From an uncultured Bacteroidales bacterium (lineage in GTDB: Bacteria > Bacteroidota > Bacteroidia > Bacteroidales > P3): a stretch of 57,082 bases of DNA. The notes under the pieces are model-generated. The model was given only the letters and a program-made list of their open reading frames with translations, was not told the DNA's origin and made no database searches. Positions 1-8,557 of the stretch are shown one piece after another. The stretch's first letter is position 1, and each line of letters starts with the position of its first letter. The stretch lies in assembly GCA_900318835.1 (NCBI GenBank), contig ONLW01000018.1:1-57082 (forward strand). The letters run 5' to 3'. The translations under genes were made by a program, and so were the position numbers.

Positions 1-2820
1 GACGGTGACAGTATCCACCATCGTGTAACCAATCTCCACTGTGCTGCTGTCGGGGTAGACACCGCTTCCGTAGGATTCACACACACCTTCCTCATTGGCC
101 GTCACGGTGACGGTGCGCCAGAGAGTATCAGATGTATGGTTGACATCGAACACTTTGATATTGTCAATATAGGCGTTGCTACTTCCCCGCTCTAAATTGT
201 TCTGGTATCGGATGGCCATCCGAGCCCCAGAAGCCGTCACACCACCGAAGTGGATGGTGTCGCGACGCACATCATAATACAAGTATGCGCTCGGTAAGGT
301 GCGCAGTGGAGTATAGACGTTATCAACCAAATATCCCACCGTCAATGTATCATCGTGAGTGGGGCAATACTGACAATAGTCAAAAGCCAGCGACAACTGA
401 TCCAACGGGCGGTCAAAGCCTGGAAGCACCACCATGGACAGACCTTTGTCATAGGAGTCCCGGTCCGCACCCATCCTTAGCGTCCTACCATCTCCATAAG
501 GACTCTCTATGACGACCATCGGTTTGTTGCGAGCAGAACCGATCCAGCGAATCATCCAGCACCCAGGCATTTGATTTACTGGTGCGTCTTCAAAGGTTTC
601 AATATAGGGTACTGCATGATAGTTACAAGTGTCACGGACAAGAGATGAGCTAATAATCTCTATATTGTCGATAGCCACGCCATAGTAGGTCTCTCTGCTG
701 CACCACCAACGCAAGGCGAGGCGGGCGTTGCTGTCAGGTATGGAGTTCAAGAGAACGGTTTCGCGACGGTAGCTGCCGGCATAGGGTGTCATGTCGGCTA
801 TACCGACAAACGCATCGTTACTATCAACATAGCCCACAGTGAGGATTCCACAGTTGGTATTCTCAAAACAATAGTCGAAGGCGATAGCAAGTTCCTGCAA
901 GGGCTGATTGAAACGTGGCAGCGTAACTTTCGCCACAGTATCATAACCAGAGTTTCTACCCGCCACCATCAAGAGAGCCTTGTTGGTCAGCACGTTGATA
1001 TACTGGTAGCCATTGCGTGGGATGACATGCGGTGCATGATTACTCCTATTCCAGGTGCTTCTCCAACAGGTCGGCAACTCACCATTCCGTTCCCAAGCCT
1101 GGGCAGCAATCTCCTCAAAATCCTCATAGAAGGGGGGGGCTATTCTATCACAATCCAATACACGTACCACCACACTAGTGCTATTGCTGCCAAAAGAGTT
1201 GGAAGCTGTCAAAGTGAGTGTATCAATGCCGGCAAAAGAATAGACGAGTGATTGAGAGGAAACGAGTCCGCTTGTCCATGTAGAGTCGAGGAGGAAAGAA
1301 TGCCAGGTGTAGGTGAGGGCGGTGGTGTCGCCTCGGCGCAGTTGAGGGGTAAATACAACCGTGTCGTAAATCCTGGCAGAGAAAGGCCCCGACAGTCGGA
1401 CGTCGGGTCTCATCCACAACGGGTTGGTCTCGACAACACGGACATCGTCGATAATCACTGACCAAAAGGGAGAGCGATTACAGCTCCAACGCAAAGCCAT
1501 CCTAGAGGCGGTGGCGGGCACCCCATGGAAACTCACCGTGTCCACATGCCCATATTGGGCATCTTGCATATCGGCAATCGGCACAAAAACATTGCTGTCC
1601 ATATAACCTACAGAGAGTGTTCCATGCGATATGTTTTCATGACGATAAAAGAATGACAGCGAAAGAGTATCGAGGGGGGCAGTGAATTCAGGCAGCATGA
1701 CATATGCCACCGAATCCCAGCCTCCAAAATAAGGATCCTCATTTACTTGTTTTCTCCCAGCCATCATAGCCAATGCACTGGAAGAACAATGCATTGGGAA
1801 GTTATTGCACCGCCCACTATACACCATCGGTCTTTTATAAGCCTCACCATCCCAACTAAAGTCCCAACACGCTGGCAAATGGCGGTTGAGAGTATAGGTT
1901 AGATAACTATATGATGTACTTGAGATGATTTCAGTACCGGATATGCTGTCGAAATTCTCACTGTAAGGCACAGCATACGGGCCATTGCAGACAGGGTTAC
2001 CAATGACAAAGATAACCACCTGATGCGTATCAGCGCCGTATTCATTGGAGACAACAAAAGTCAGGGTATCGGCGCCAACTGTATCATAATAAAAATAATA
2101 ATGGAATGTTCCATTGGGAGAAACATCCGTATACCATGTACTGTCTTTCAAAGAGCTATGCCATGTGGCGACAAGATCCCGCCGGGAGCATTCACCAAGA
2201 TTATATTCAAAATCAATGAGTTCCTCCTTTCCTACACGATTCGGCACATTGAAACGGGTAATAACAGGGATCTCACTGTAATAAGCCAGACTGATATCGT
2301 CGATGGTATTAACATTTCCAGATACTGCGGAAGAGATGGCCAAACGAATGCGCTGACCCTGATAGTTGGACATCGGGATACCATGAGACCCGTATGAACC
2401 GGCAATTTGTTGCCATTGCAGATTATCCACGGAAGAATAACTGCTATCAAGAGCCACCTTCACGTTGAAACGGTTATTGGTCGTATTCCAAGTCAAGTAG
2501 AAGTCGACTACGTCTTCGGGCATGACGATAGCCGGAGACACCAAATATGCGCCAGATGTGGTGGTTGACAGATAATGATTAGTTCCTTCATCATTAGAGA
2601 CATAGTGCCAGGCAGAGCTGTCACTGAGGCGACATAGACGGAACTGTCCATTGCCGACACTGGTCAATTCACCCCAAAGGTCGAGGGCAGCAGTATCCTC
2701 AAAATCTTCAACCCATGGACAAACAATGACGGTATCGCAATTGACACTATCGTTTTGGGCAGCCACAGCACTGCCGACAAACAACAGCGCTGCAGCGAAG
2801 ATAAAACTTTTCATTTTCAT
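1..2820 (-). CDS. Secreted multidomain surface adhesin (choice-of-anchor J / PKD-like modules), 3' end outside the window
   Basis: The frame is open from the ATG at 2820 to the left edge, about 940 codons, so the C-terminus is missing. It starts with a signal peptide (MKMKSFIFAAALLFVGS, then AVAAQ). Four modules of the choice-of-anchor J / cleaved-adhesin kind follow, each beginning with a motif like CPWVEDFE or AVPYSENFDS and ending in a strand like IDDISLAYY or IDNIEIISS. They are interleaved with two PKD-like modules carrying TWHSSLKDS or TWHSFLLDS. Such proteins in Bacteroidota are normally T9SS cargo, displayed or released at the surface; that role is inferred because the sorting domain lies outside the window. 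The start overlaps the stop of the upstream paralogue by ATGA, so the two are probably translationally coupled. The last visible part (1-134) is almost identical to 3187-3342 in that paralogue. Confidence 0.85.
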   Translation of the reverse strand, partial: MKMKSFIFAAALLFVGSAVAAQNDSVNCDTVIVCPWVEDFEDTAALDLWGELTSVGNGQFRLCRLSDSSAWHYVSNDEGTNHYLSTTTSGAYLVSPAIVMPEDVVDFYLTWNTTNNRFNVKVALDSSYSSVDNLQWQQIAGSYGSHGIPMSNYQGQRIRLAISSAVSGNVNTIDDISLAYYSEIPVITRFNVPNRVGKEELIDFEYNLGECSRRDLVATWHSSLKDSTWYTDVSPNGTFHYYFYYDTVGADTLTFVVSNEYGADTHQVVIFVIGNPVCNGPYAVPYSENFDSISGTEIISSTSYSYLTYTLNRHLPACWDFSWDGEAYKRPMVYSGRCNNFPMHCSSSALAMMAGRKQVNEDPYFGGWDSVAYVMLPEFTAPLDTLSLSFFYRHENISHGTLSVGYMDSNVFVPIADMQDAQYGHVDTVSFHGVPATASRMALRWSCNRSPFWSVIIDDVRVVETNPLWMRPDVRLSGPFSARIYDTVVFTPQLRRGDTTALTYTWHSFLLDSTWTSGLVSSQSLVYSFAGIDTLTLTASNSFGSNSTSVVVRVLDCDRIAPPFYEDFEEIAAQAWERNGELPTCWRSTWNRSNHAPHVIPRNGYQYINVLTNKALLMVAGRNSGYDTVAKVTLPRFNQPLQELAIAFDYCFENTNCGILTVGYVDSNDAFVGIADMTPYAGSYRRETVLLNSIPDSNARLALRWWCSRETYYGVAIDNIEIISSSLVRDTCNYHAVPYIETFEDAPVNQMPGCWMIRWIGSARNKPMVVIESPYGDGRTLRMGADRDSYDKGLSMVVLPGFDRPLDQLSLAFDYCQYCPTHDDTLTVGYLVDNVYTPLRTLPSAYLYYDVRRDTIHFGGVTASGARMAIRYQNNLERGSSNAYIDNIKVFDVNHTSDTLWRTVTVTANEEGVCESYGSGVYPDSSTVEIGYTMVDTVTV

Positions 2821-3302
2821 TGCATTATCAACTTTTTAATGGTAACACTTTCTTGGGTAGTGACACGGACGAAATAAGTGCCGGAAGTTAATTGAGATTT
2901 AAGAATCAAGAATTGAGAATTAACGGGGGTGGGAGGAATAACCATACGGCCCTGGAGGTCGATGACAGTGAGAATGGAGGGGCGGCTGACCTTGATAGTA
3001 ACGTCGCTGCTCGCCGGGTTCGGGAAGATTTCCACTTCCCTCTTTGATTTCTCAACTTCCCCGATGCCGATGCTATCCTCTATCCATTCAAAGAGAGTCA
3101 CAATTGCGGTGTCGGAGGTAACAAGGATGTCGCGTGGATTGCCAGTCCCGCCGTCACTCCATCCGAGAAACCGCCAGTGTCCTCCGACGGTGACAGTATC
3201 CACCATCGTGTAACCAATCTCCACTGTGCTGCTGACCAATCTCCACTGTGCTGCTGTCGGGGTAGACACCGCTTCCGTAGGATTCACACACACCTTCCTC
3301 AT
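2817..3302 (-). CDS. C-terminal fragment of the frameshifted adhesin, with T9SS type A sorting domain
   Basis: Open frame of 161 codons that continues the upstream adhesin once one 22-bp unit is ignored. It contains a short beta-rich repeat (VGGHWRFLGWSDGG), then the typical start of a T9SS C-terminal domain (VEIFPNPASSDVTIKVS), ITVIDLQGR-like strands and the final KKLIMQ. The sorting domain is needed for T9SS export and cleavage in known family members. The first residues of the open frame (before about STVEIGYT) are out-of-frame read of the duplication and are not native. An AT-rich in-frame insert (NSQFLILKSQL) lies where other domains have a short turn before the last strands. Its stop overlaps the next adhesin's start as ATGA. 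It is probably not translated alone, since no start signal is evident. Confidence 0.75.
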   Translation of the reverse strand: MRKVCVNPTEAVSTPTAAQWRLVSSTVEIGYTMVDTVTVGGHWRFLGWSDGGTGNPRDILVTSDTAIVTLFEWIEDSIGIGEVEKSKREVEIFPNPASSDVTIKVSRPSILTVIDLQGRMVIPPTPVNSQFLILKSQLTSGTYFVRVTTQESVTIKKLIMQ

Positions 3303-6300
3303 TGGCTGTCACGGTGACGGTGCGCCAGAGGGTGTCGGGAACGGAAAGTGTGTCAACGGAGACAATAAGCATGGCCGTGTTGACACCAATGGCCGTAGTG
3401 GCGGTGACACTGAGAGTATCAACACCAATTGTATCATAGAACAACTGTACCGACGGGCCAACCATCACACTGTCCAGTAATGTCGAGTGCCATGTGTAAG
3501 CCAACCCCGTGGTATCGCCACGCAGCAGTTGAGCGGTGAAGGTAACGGTATCGTAGTTTCCTGCTGTAGTAGGACCATGGATAGCCACTAGCGGAGCCAT
3601 TGGCAGTGAATCCGCATTGAAAACCGCTATATTGTCGATAGCCACAACATACCATGAGGAACCGATGGTCCACCGCAGCACCATCTGTGCGTCGGGGAGG
3701 GTAGCGGAAGAGAAGACGGCAGTATCGCGATGGTAGGAGCCGGTGTAGGGCTGTAGAATCTTTACGGCAACAAAATTATTAGTGGTATCGTAATAGCCCA
3801 CGGAAAGGACGCCATAGGAAATACTCTCAAAACGATAGTCAAAGGCGAGGGCGAGGTGCTGGAGGCTGTCGGAGAAGCGGGGCAGTCTAGTCTCGGCCAA
3901 GTTGCCAAAGATTGACACATTGCCTGCCACCATGAGGAGAGCGTTGTTAGGCAGGTCGCTCAAATAGAAAAAGGGATAGCCATTGGAAGAGATAACATGC
4001 GGCGTATAGGTGTCAATGCTGCCGTTCCAGCTGCTCTCCCAGCAGAGGGGCAGATGACCAGCGACGTTGAAGTTGGTGGCAGTTACAGATTCGAAGTCCA
4101 TACCATAAGGTACAGCCACGTTACCGCAGTCAATATTGATGACACGCAAAAAAGCGAGAGCGGTGTCGGTGCCATAGGCGTTGGAGGCTATGACGGTAAG
4201 GGTGTCGATGCCGCCAGCGGGATAGGAAAGGTAAAAGGTAAAAGGTGAGTGATGAGAGGTGGCAGTCAGGGTAGTATCAAGGAGGGAGGAGTAGAGGGTG
4301 CAGGTGAGGGCGGTGAGCGAGCAGTTGTTGAGAGTGGCGACGAGACCCACGGTATCACCCACGAGGGTCTCGGAAGGATCCGAGAGGGTAACCTGCGGCA
4401 GGGGATGATTAATCACACTGACTTCAGCCGTGGCGGTGTCGCTACCATAGGCGTTGGTGGCCACGAGGGTGAGGGTGTCGGTGCCTTCAGTGTCGTAAAC
4501 AATCGGCAAGACAGGTCCCAGGGTTACAATGGTAGTATCCATCAGCGAACTGTGCCAACTATAGCTGAGACTATCAGTGGGTTCGTTCACGAGTTGTGCA
4601 GTAATAGTTGTAGTGTCAGCCACATATCCAATCAAATTATTGGATACGAAACGTATTATTGGCACGCGCTCGCCGACACTGACGTCGTCGAGGATTACAC
4701 CATACCAAAGGGAACCTGCATACTTCCACTGGAAGGCTATCCGGTTGGCATCGGCAGGCATACCATTCAATATCACATATTCGGTGCGACCCGTTGCCTG
4801 CGGCTCTATCTCAGCAAGGCTCACGAAGCCCTCGTTCTGCATATAGCCCACCAAGAGCTGACCATGCTCGGCTTGCTCGAACATATAGTAGAATGAGAGT
4901 TGTTTCCCCGCCAACGGCACATCGAAAGCCGGTGTCACAACAAGGGAAATGCTGTTGTAGCCGTCGTCGGTTCCTGCCTGTAAAAGCAGCGCATGGTTGT
5001 TCCGTACATAAGACCGGATGTTAGTGTTCTGAATATAGTCATAGATAACCTGAGGTTTGAGATTGCCGTTTGTGCCATTCCAGTAACCGCGCCAGCATTT
5101 TGGCAACATACCATTCCAAGAATTGTAATTCACCGCTATGGTAGTGTTGAAATTCTCTGTCCAAGGCAAGGTAATGGAAAAGACCTCCACAACCACCGAA
5201 GCGGTATCAGCACCGTAAAGGGTGCTGGCGATGACAGTCACAGTATCGAGGCCTCCCGCACTGTACGTCACCTCACATCGCCCATTAAATCCATCAAATC
5301 TGCTAAACTCATTCAAATCACCCAGCCTGGCACTATGCCACGTATAGGTTAATCCTTCAGCGACGCAACGGTTGAGCACGGCAGTAAATACCGTAGGCTC
5401 GTTCACATTGGCCTCGGTATGCTGCAAGGTCACTTCTGGCTGGGTAATAACCAAAGCATCAAATACCACCATAGCCGTGTCGCTACCATAGGCGTTGGTG
5501 GCAATGACAGTTATAGTGTCGGTGCCCGACTGTGTATAGTTAAGGCTTAAAAGATTAGAGTTAAGAGTGACAGTACTGTCAAGCAAAGTGCTGTGCCAAG
5601 TGTAGGTGAGGCTTGTTGTGTCACCCTCCTGCAAGGTAGCTGTGAGCACCACTGACGAGCCGGGGAAGTAGCCGTCATCTGCCGCCAAAGTCACTACTGG
5701 TTTCATGCAGTAACGTATAATTACCTTGGTCAGGTAATATTGGAGAGGCTGACCAATAGTTTTGAACGCCACTCGGATGTATTGTCCAGCATAAGTATTG
5801 AGAGATAAACGTACACTTGGATGTGTGCCTGTAGTGAAAGGATGGTCTTCTATGGTATCGTAGTTGATCATGTCAGTAGTGACCATCACCAACGTACTGC
5901 CATAGAAGAAGCGATACGAACAATTGTATTCCAGCACCACGTCGCCGTCGGCAGGCACATATATCAGCGGTGACACCACCGCGGTAGGCCAGTCTGTGAA
6001 ACTCAAGTGGCCATAGCTGTTGACTTCGCACGTTCCTTTGAGGACCTGCCAGCAGGGGAAGTCGTTGCCGAAGTCGGCCACCCACGGCAGGGTATCCAGT
6101 ACAGGACATACCGTCAACATCACTGTGTCGTTGCTCTGGCCGTAAACGTTGTCGGTATGCACCACCACCGTGTCGAGGCCTGAGGTGAGGTAAACGAGGC
6201 GCACGCTGTCGTCGCTGGCAGTAGTATTCAGTAAGGCCTCACCACGACTAGCCATAGCCGACCACCATGTATGCTGTAAACCAATAGTCGAGCCACCGGT

Positions 6301-8139
6301 CAACGTCACCTTAAAGCCAATGGTATCAAGAACAGCGGCCAACGTGGCATCAGCAGCGAGAGCGGTATGCGGCACGACAAATCGCAACGGGTCGGGTACC
6401 CATATGGTGGCCGCCGAACTGCCGTTGCCATATTGTCCAATAGCTGTTACCGTTATGGTGTCGATGCCTTCGGTGTAGTATACTATCGTAGCTTGCAGGC
6501 TATCGTAGGTTAGGAACGCTTCGCCGCGCGCCTCCATGGCAGAATGCCATTCCACAGTCATGCCCGTAGTGTACCCCTGTCTCACCGTAGCCGTGAGTTG
6601 CATAGTGTCGCCCACCTCGACACTGTCGGGCACCAGGAGAGTAATTTCAGGCCTGTAGGTGGGCACAACCTCAATATCGTCGATAAACATGGAGCACCTC
6701 CCAAAGAGGGCGTTGTCGACAAAAGCAATCCTTATCGTCTGCCCACCGTATTGCGCCAGGCTCATCTGGTGACTTTGATAACCCGAGGTGACGCCGGTCT
6801 TGGTGTAGAGTATGGTGGAATAAGCACTCGTCGGTGCGCCGTCGGCTATCGTGTCGGCCGCCGCGGCAAGACGCACCTCAAATATGGGATTAGAGTGCCA
6901 CTCATCATACACCCGTTGTTTCCAACGCAGGTAGTAACCATTAGCATCGGCAGGCAGGGTGATGTTGGGCGTAATCAACCATGTGTTGGTCCGATTGTCC
7001 GAACCGGAATGGCACCGCGCCGTCCAACGGTTCCCAATAGGGCGTGTGTTGTCCGACACACGCGACCAGGAGCCGCCGCCGGAAGTGACCCAGCGCTGCT
7101 CCCATACATTCATGGCGTCGGAGACCTCGAAGTCACAACTGAACAACGGCGTATGAGCAGGGCTGATGGCGGTGGAGAAGCTGAAAGCTACAGAGTGAGA
7201 AGTGTCGTTGGAGCATACCGTTTGCAGGGTACCACTGTAGGTAGTGGTGTCATACAATCCCGACAAAGTGATTGTGGTGGCGGTGACGAGGGTATCAATA
7301 CCGGCATCGGGAATAAACAGGTGGTATTGACTGCCGCTACCGCTCCACTCGAGGGTGAGGCTGTCGGGGTTGCTGTTCGTCATGCTGACAGCACCAGGAC
7401 GTGGACAATAGTCGGGATTGAATGTAAAGGAATAGACGCGCCCTTCTTCGGGCCACATGCCCGCAGGGTTGGTCTGCGACACGCCACCCTCCGAGAAAAT
7501 AGCCTCGTCGGCAACCATATCGATGAAAACCACGTCGCTCTCGCTGGCGGCAATGCCGTTCTGTATAGCCATGGGGAGAGTGTCGCCCACCGAGGAGCCA
7601 TAGACGATCCTCACTTCGCCTGTGGCCTCGAAAAGCTGTACCTGCGCGCTAAGCGTGGCCCGGGGAGTGTTGTAGGTGGCAAGCCGCATCTCCACCACCA
7701 ACACGCGGCTACCACTATCGCCAATGATAGCTCTGCGCACAGAGCTTGAGTAGTCCACGCACATCCTCCCACCGAAAGGTTCAATTTTCGGCATGTTCTG
7801 TCCCACCATATACAGCGGCTTGGTGCCACTGTTTGATTCTAAAACCCGGATGCTGCCCAACCGTAGCGTACCATAGACATTGACCGAGAACTGGGTATGA
7901 TCCACACCTGCCAAGGTGAATGGGAAACCGATACTGGTCACAGTGGAGCGGAAACTATTGCGTATGTAATTGGGGTTCAAAGGCGGATCAATCATAGTAT
8001 CGGCAGTGGAGTCGAGCGTTATCCATGCATTGGCGTCAACCCATGTGCTGAAAAGATACGAATCATACAACGTCTGCGCCCGCAGAGGCAGCGCAGCCAG
8101 CATCAAAACCACTGCAATCAGTAATACTTTCTTTACCAT
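3154..8139 (-). CDS. Large surface adhesin, N-terminal part of a gene frameshifted by a 22-bp duplication
   Basis: This is the 5' part of a giant secreted protein. The frame is open from 8217, but the start is placed at 8139 because MVKKVLLIAVVLMLAALP, ending LRAQ, is a clean signal peptide and the extra 26 residues are not. After it come a jelly-roll-like region, a fibronectin III-like segment (about residues 240-320), then choice-of-anchor J domains mixed with seven PKD-like modules marked by WHS (for example YTWHSTLLDS) and ending DTITVIATNAYG or similar. The true frame is lost at 3213-3256, where a 22-bp unit is doubled; translation then ends in an unrelated tail at 3154. Removing one unit gives a single reading frame of 1767 codons from 8139 to 2817, ending in a T9SS-type C-terminal domain. 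As sequenced, the product would lack that domain and should not be sorted to the surface. Confidence 0.85.
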   Translation of the reverse strand: MVKKVLLIAVVLMLAALPLRAQTLYDSYLFSTWVDANAWITLDSTADTMIDPPLNPNYIRNSFRSTVTSIGFPFTLAGVDHTQFSVNVYGTLRLGSIRVLESNSGTKPLYMVGQNMPKIEPFGGRMCVDYSSSVRRAIIGDSGSRVLVVEMRLATYNTPRATLSAQVQLFEATGEVRIVYGSSVGDTLPMAIQNGIAASESDVVFIDMVADEAIFSEGGVSQTNPAGMWPEEGRVYSFTFNPDYCPRPGAVSMTNSNPDSLTLEWSGSGSQYHLFIPDAGIDTLVTATTITLSGLYDTTTYSGTLQTVCSNDTSHSVAFSFSTAISPAHTPLFSCDFEVSDAMNVWEQRWVTSGGGSWSRVSDNTRPIGNRWTARCHSGSDNRTNTWLITPNITLPADANGYYLRWKQRVYDEWHSNPIFEVRLAAAADTIADGAPTSAYSTILYTKTGVTSGYQSHQMSLAQYGGQTIRIAFVDNALFGRCSMFIDDIEVVPTYRPEITLLVPDSVEVGDTMQLTATVRQGYTTGMTVEWHSAMEARGEAFLTYDSLQATIVYYTEGIDTITVTAIGQYGNGSSAATIWVPDPLRFVVPHTALAADATLAAVLDTIGFKVTLTGGSTIGLQHTWWSAMASRGEALLNTTASDDSVRLVYLTSGLDTVVVHTDNVYGQSNDTVMLTVCPVLDTLPWVADFGNDFPCWQVLKGTCEVNSYGHLSFTDWPTAVVSPLIYVPADGDVVLEYNCSYRFFYGSTLVMVTTDMINYDTIEDHPFTTGTHPSVRLSLNTYAGQYIRVAFKTIGQPLQYYLTKVIIRYCMKPVVTLAADDGYFPGSSVVLTATLQEGDTTSLTYTWHSTLLDSTVTLNSNLLSLNYTQSGTDTITVIATNAYGSDTAMVVFDALVITQPEVTLQHTEANVNEPTVFTAVLNRCVAEGLTYTWHSARLGDLNEFSRFDGFNGRCEVTYSAGGLDTVTVIASTLYGADTASVVVEVFSITLPWTENFNTTIAVNYNSWNGMLPKCWRGYWNGTNGNLKPQVIYDYIQNTNIRSYVRNNHALLLQAGTDDGYNSISLVVTPAFDVPLAGKQLSFYYMFEQAEHGQLLVGYMQNEGFVSLAEIEPQATGRTEYVILNGMPADANRIAFQWKYAGSLWYGVILDDVSVGERVPIIRFVSNNLIGYVADTTTITAQLVNEPTDSLSYSWHSSLMDTTIVTLGPVLPIVYDTEGTDTLTLVATNAYGSDTATAEVSVINHPLPQVTLSDPSETLVGDTVGLVATLNNCSLTALTCTLYSSLLDTTLTATSHHSPFTFYLSYPAGGIDTLTVIASNAYGTDTALAFLRVINIDCGNVAVPYGMDFESVTATNFNVAGHLPLCWESSWNGSIDTYTPHVISSNGYPFFYLSDLPNNALLMVAGNVSIFGNLAETRLPRFSDSLQHLALAFDYRFESISYGVLSVGYYDTTNNFVAVKILQPYTGSYHRDTAVFSSATLPDAQMVLRWTIGSSWYVVAIDNIAVFNADSLPMAPLVAIHGPTTAGNYDTVTFTAQLLRGDTTGLAYTWHSTLLDSVMVGPSVQLFYDTIGVDTLSVTATTAIGVNTAMLIVSVDTLSVPDTLWRTVTVTANEEGVCESYGSGVYPDSSTVEIGQQHSGDWLHDGGYCHRRRTLAVSRME
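3187..3342. repeat. Near-identical block shared with window positions 1-134
   Basis: Aside from the extra 22-bp unit, this stretch differs from positions 1-134 by about three bases. It encodes the same peptide (ending WRTVTVTANEEG and VYPDSSTVEIGY) in both adhesins. The copy at the left edge may continue beyond the window. The near-identity contrasts with the low identity elsewhere in the two genes and suggests recent gene conversion or duplication. Confidence 0.9.
3213..3256. repeat. 22-bp perfect tandem duplication (frameshifting)
   Basis: Two identical 22-bp units, 3213-3234 and 3235-3256, both starting accaatctcc and ending gtgctgctg. The paralogous copy at 28-49 has a single unit. Because 22 is not a multiple of three, the duplication breaks the adhesin gene, and losing one unit restores it exactly. 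Confidence 0.95.
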
Positions 8140-8227
8140 GATATCTTTATTGTTTTTATTATAATCTCCACAACGTATATATAGACACATTTTCATGCCC
8201 AGAACTTCACGTTCCACAAACTATTTT

Positions 8228-8427
8228 CCATCCCCACATACTTTACCCTGAAGGACAAAAAAAAATGCCTCTCTATTTATATTAGTTGCAAAAAGAGGAA
8301 AAATGTAACACAAAAGGCAGGAACTTTAACTTCTGTTAACATTATTCTCTCTCCACATACCCTATTTCCCTGCACAATCCACCCTTCTCCGAGGAACAAA
8401 AAACATGCCCCTCCATATTATATAATA
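8228..8427. repeat. Degenerate direct repeat in the adhesin upstream region
   Basis: Two related blocks, 8228-8284 and 8346-8427, share the order cacatac, an aggacaaaaaa or aggaacaaaaaa tract, atgcctctc or atgcccctc, and tatatta. Identity is partial. They lie within the gene-free stretch 8140-8557 between the pnp stop and the adhesin start. No convincing TAnnTTTG promoter was found here, although the region must hold the adhesin promoter unless transcription reads through from pnp. Confidence 0.45.
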
Positions 8428-8500
8428 ACCACCCCAAGGGCCAAAATAGGACATTTGGCCCCCGTTTTTTATGTTTTTTTAACAAATTCCCGGGAAGAAT

Positions 8501-8536
8501 ACGAAGCGAGCCGCCCAATTGGGCGGCTCGCTTCGT
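8501..8536 (-). terminator. Perfect 16-bp hairpin after pnp
   Basis: Uninterrupted palindrome with arms acgaagcgagccgccc and its complement around an aatt centre, 21 nt after the pnp stop. The U-tract on the minus strand is weak (ATTCTT), so it may act as an mRNA 3' stabiliser or a bidirectional terminator rather than a strong intrinsic terminator. Confidence 0.75.
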
Positions 8537-8557
8537 TTATTTATAGCTCACTATGGT

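Noticed and set aside
4200-5660. Regularly spaced similar segments that might be CRISPR-like
   Set aside because: They are coding repeats of PKD-like modules (WHS motif), diverged at DNA level with unequal spacing.
6544-7749. 401-codon open frame on the plus strand
   Set aside because: Antisense to the adhesin; low-complexity translation without any domain or start signal.
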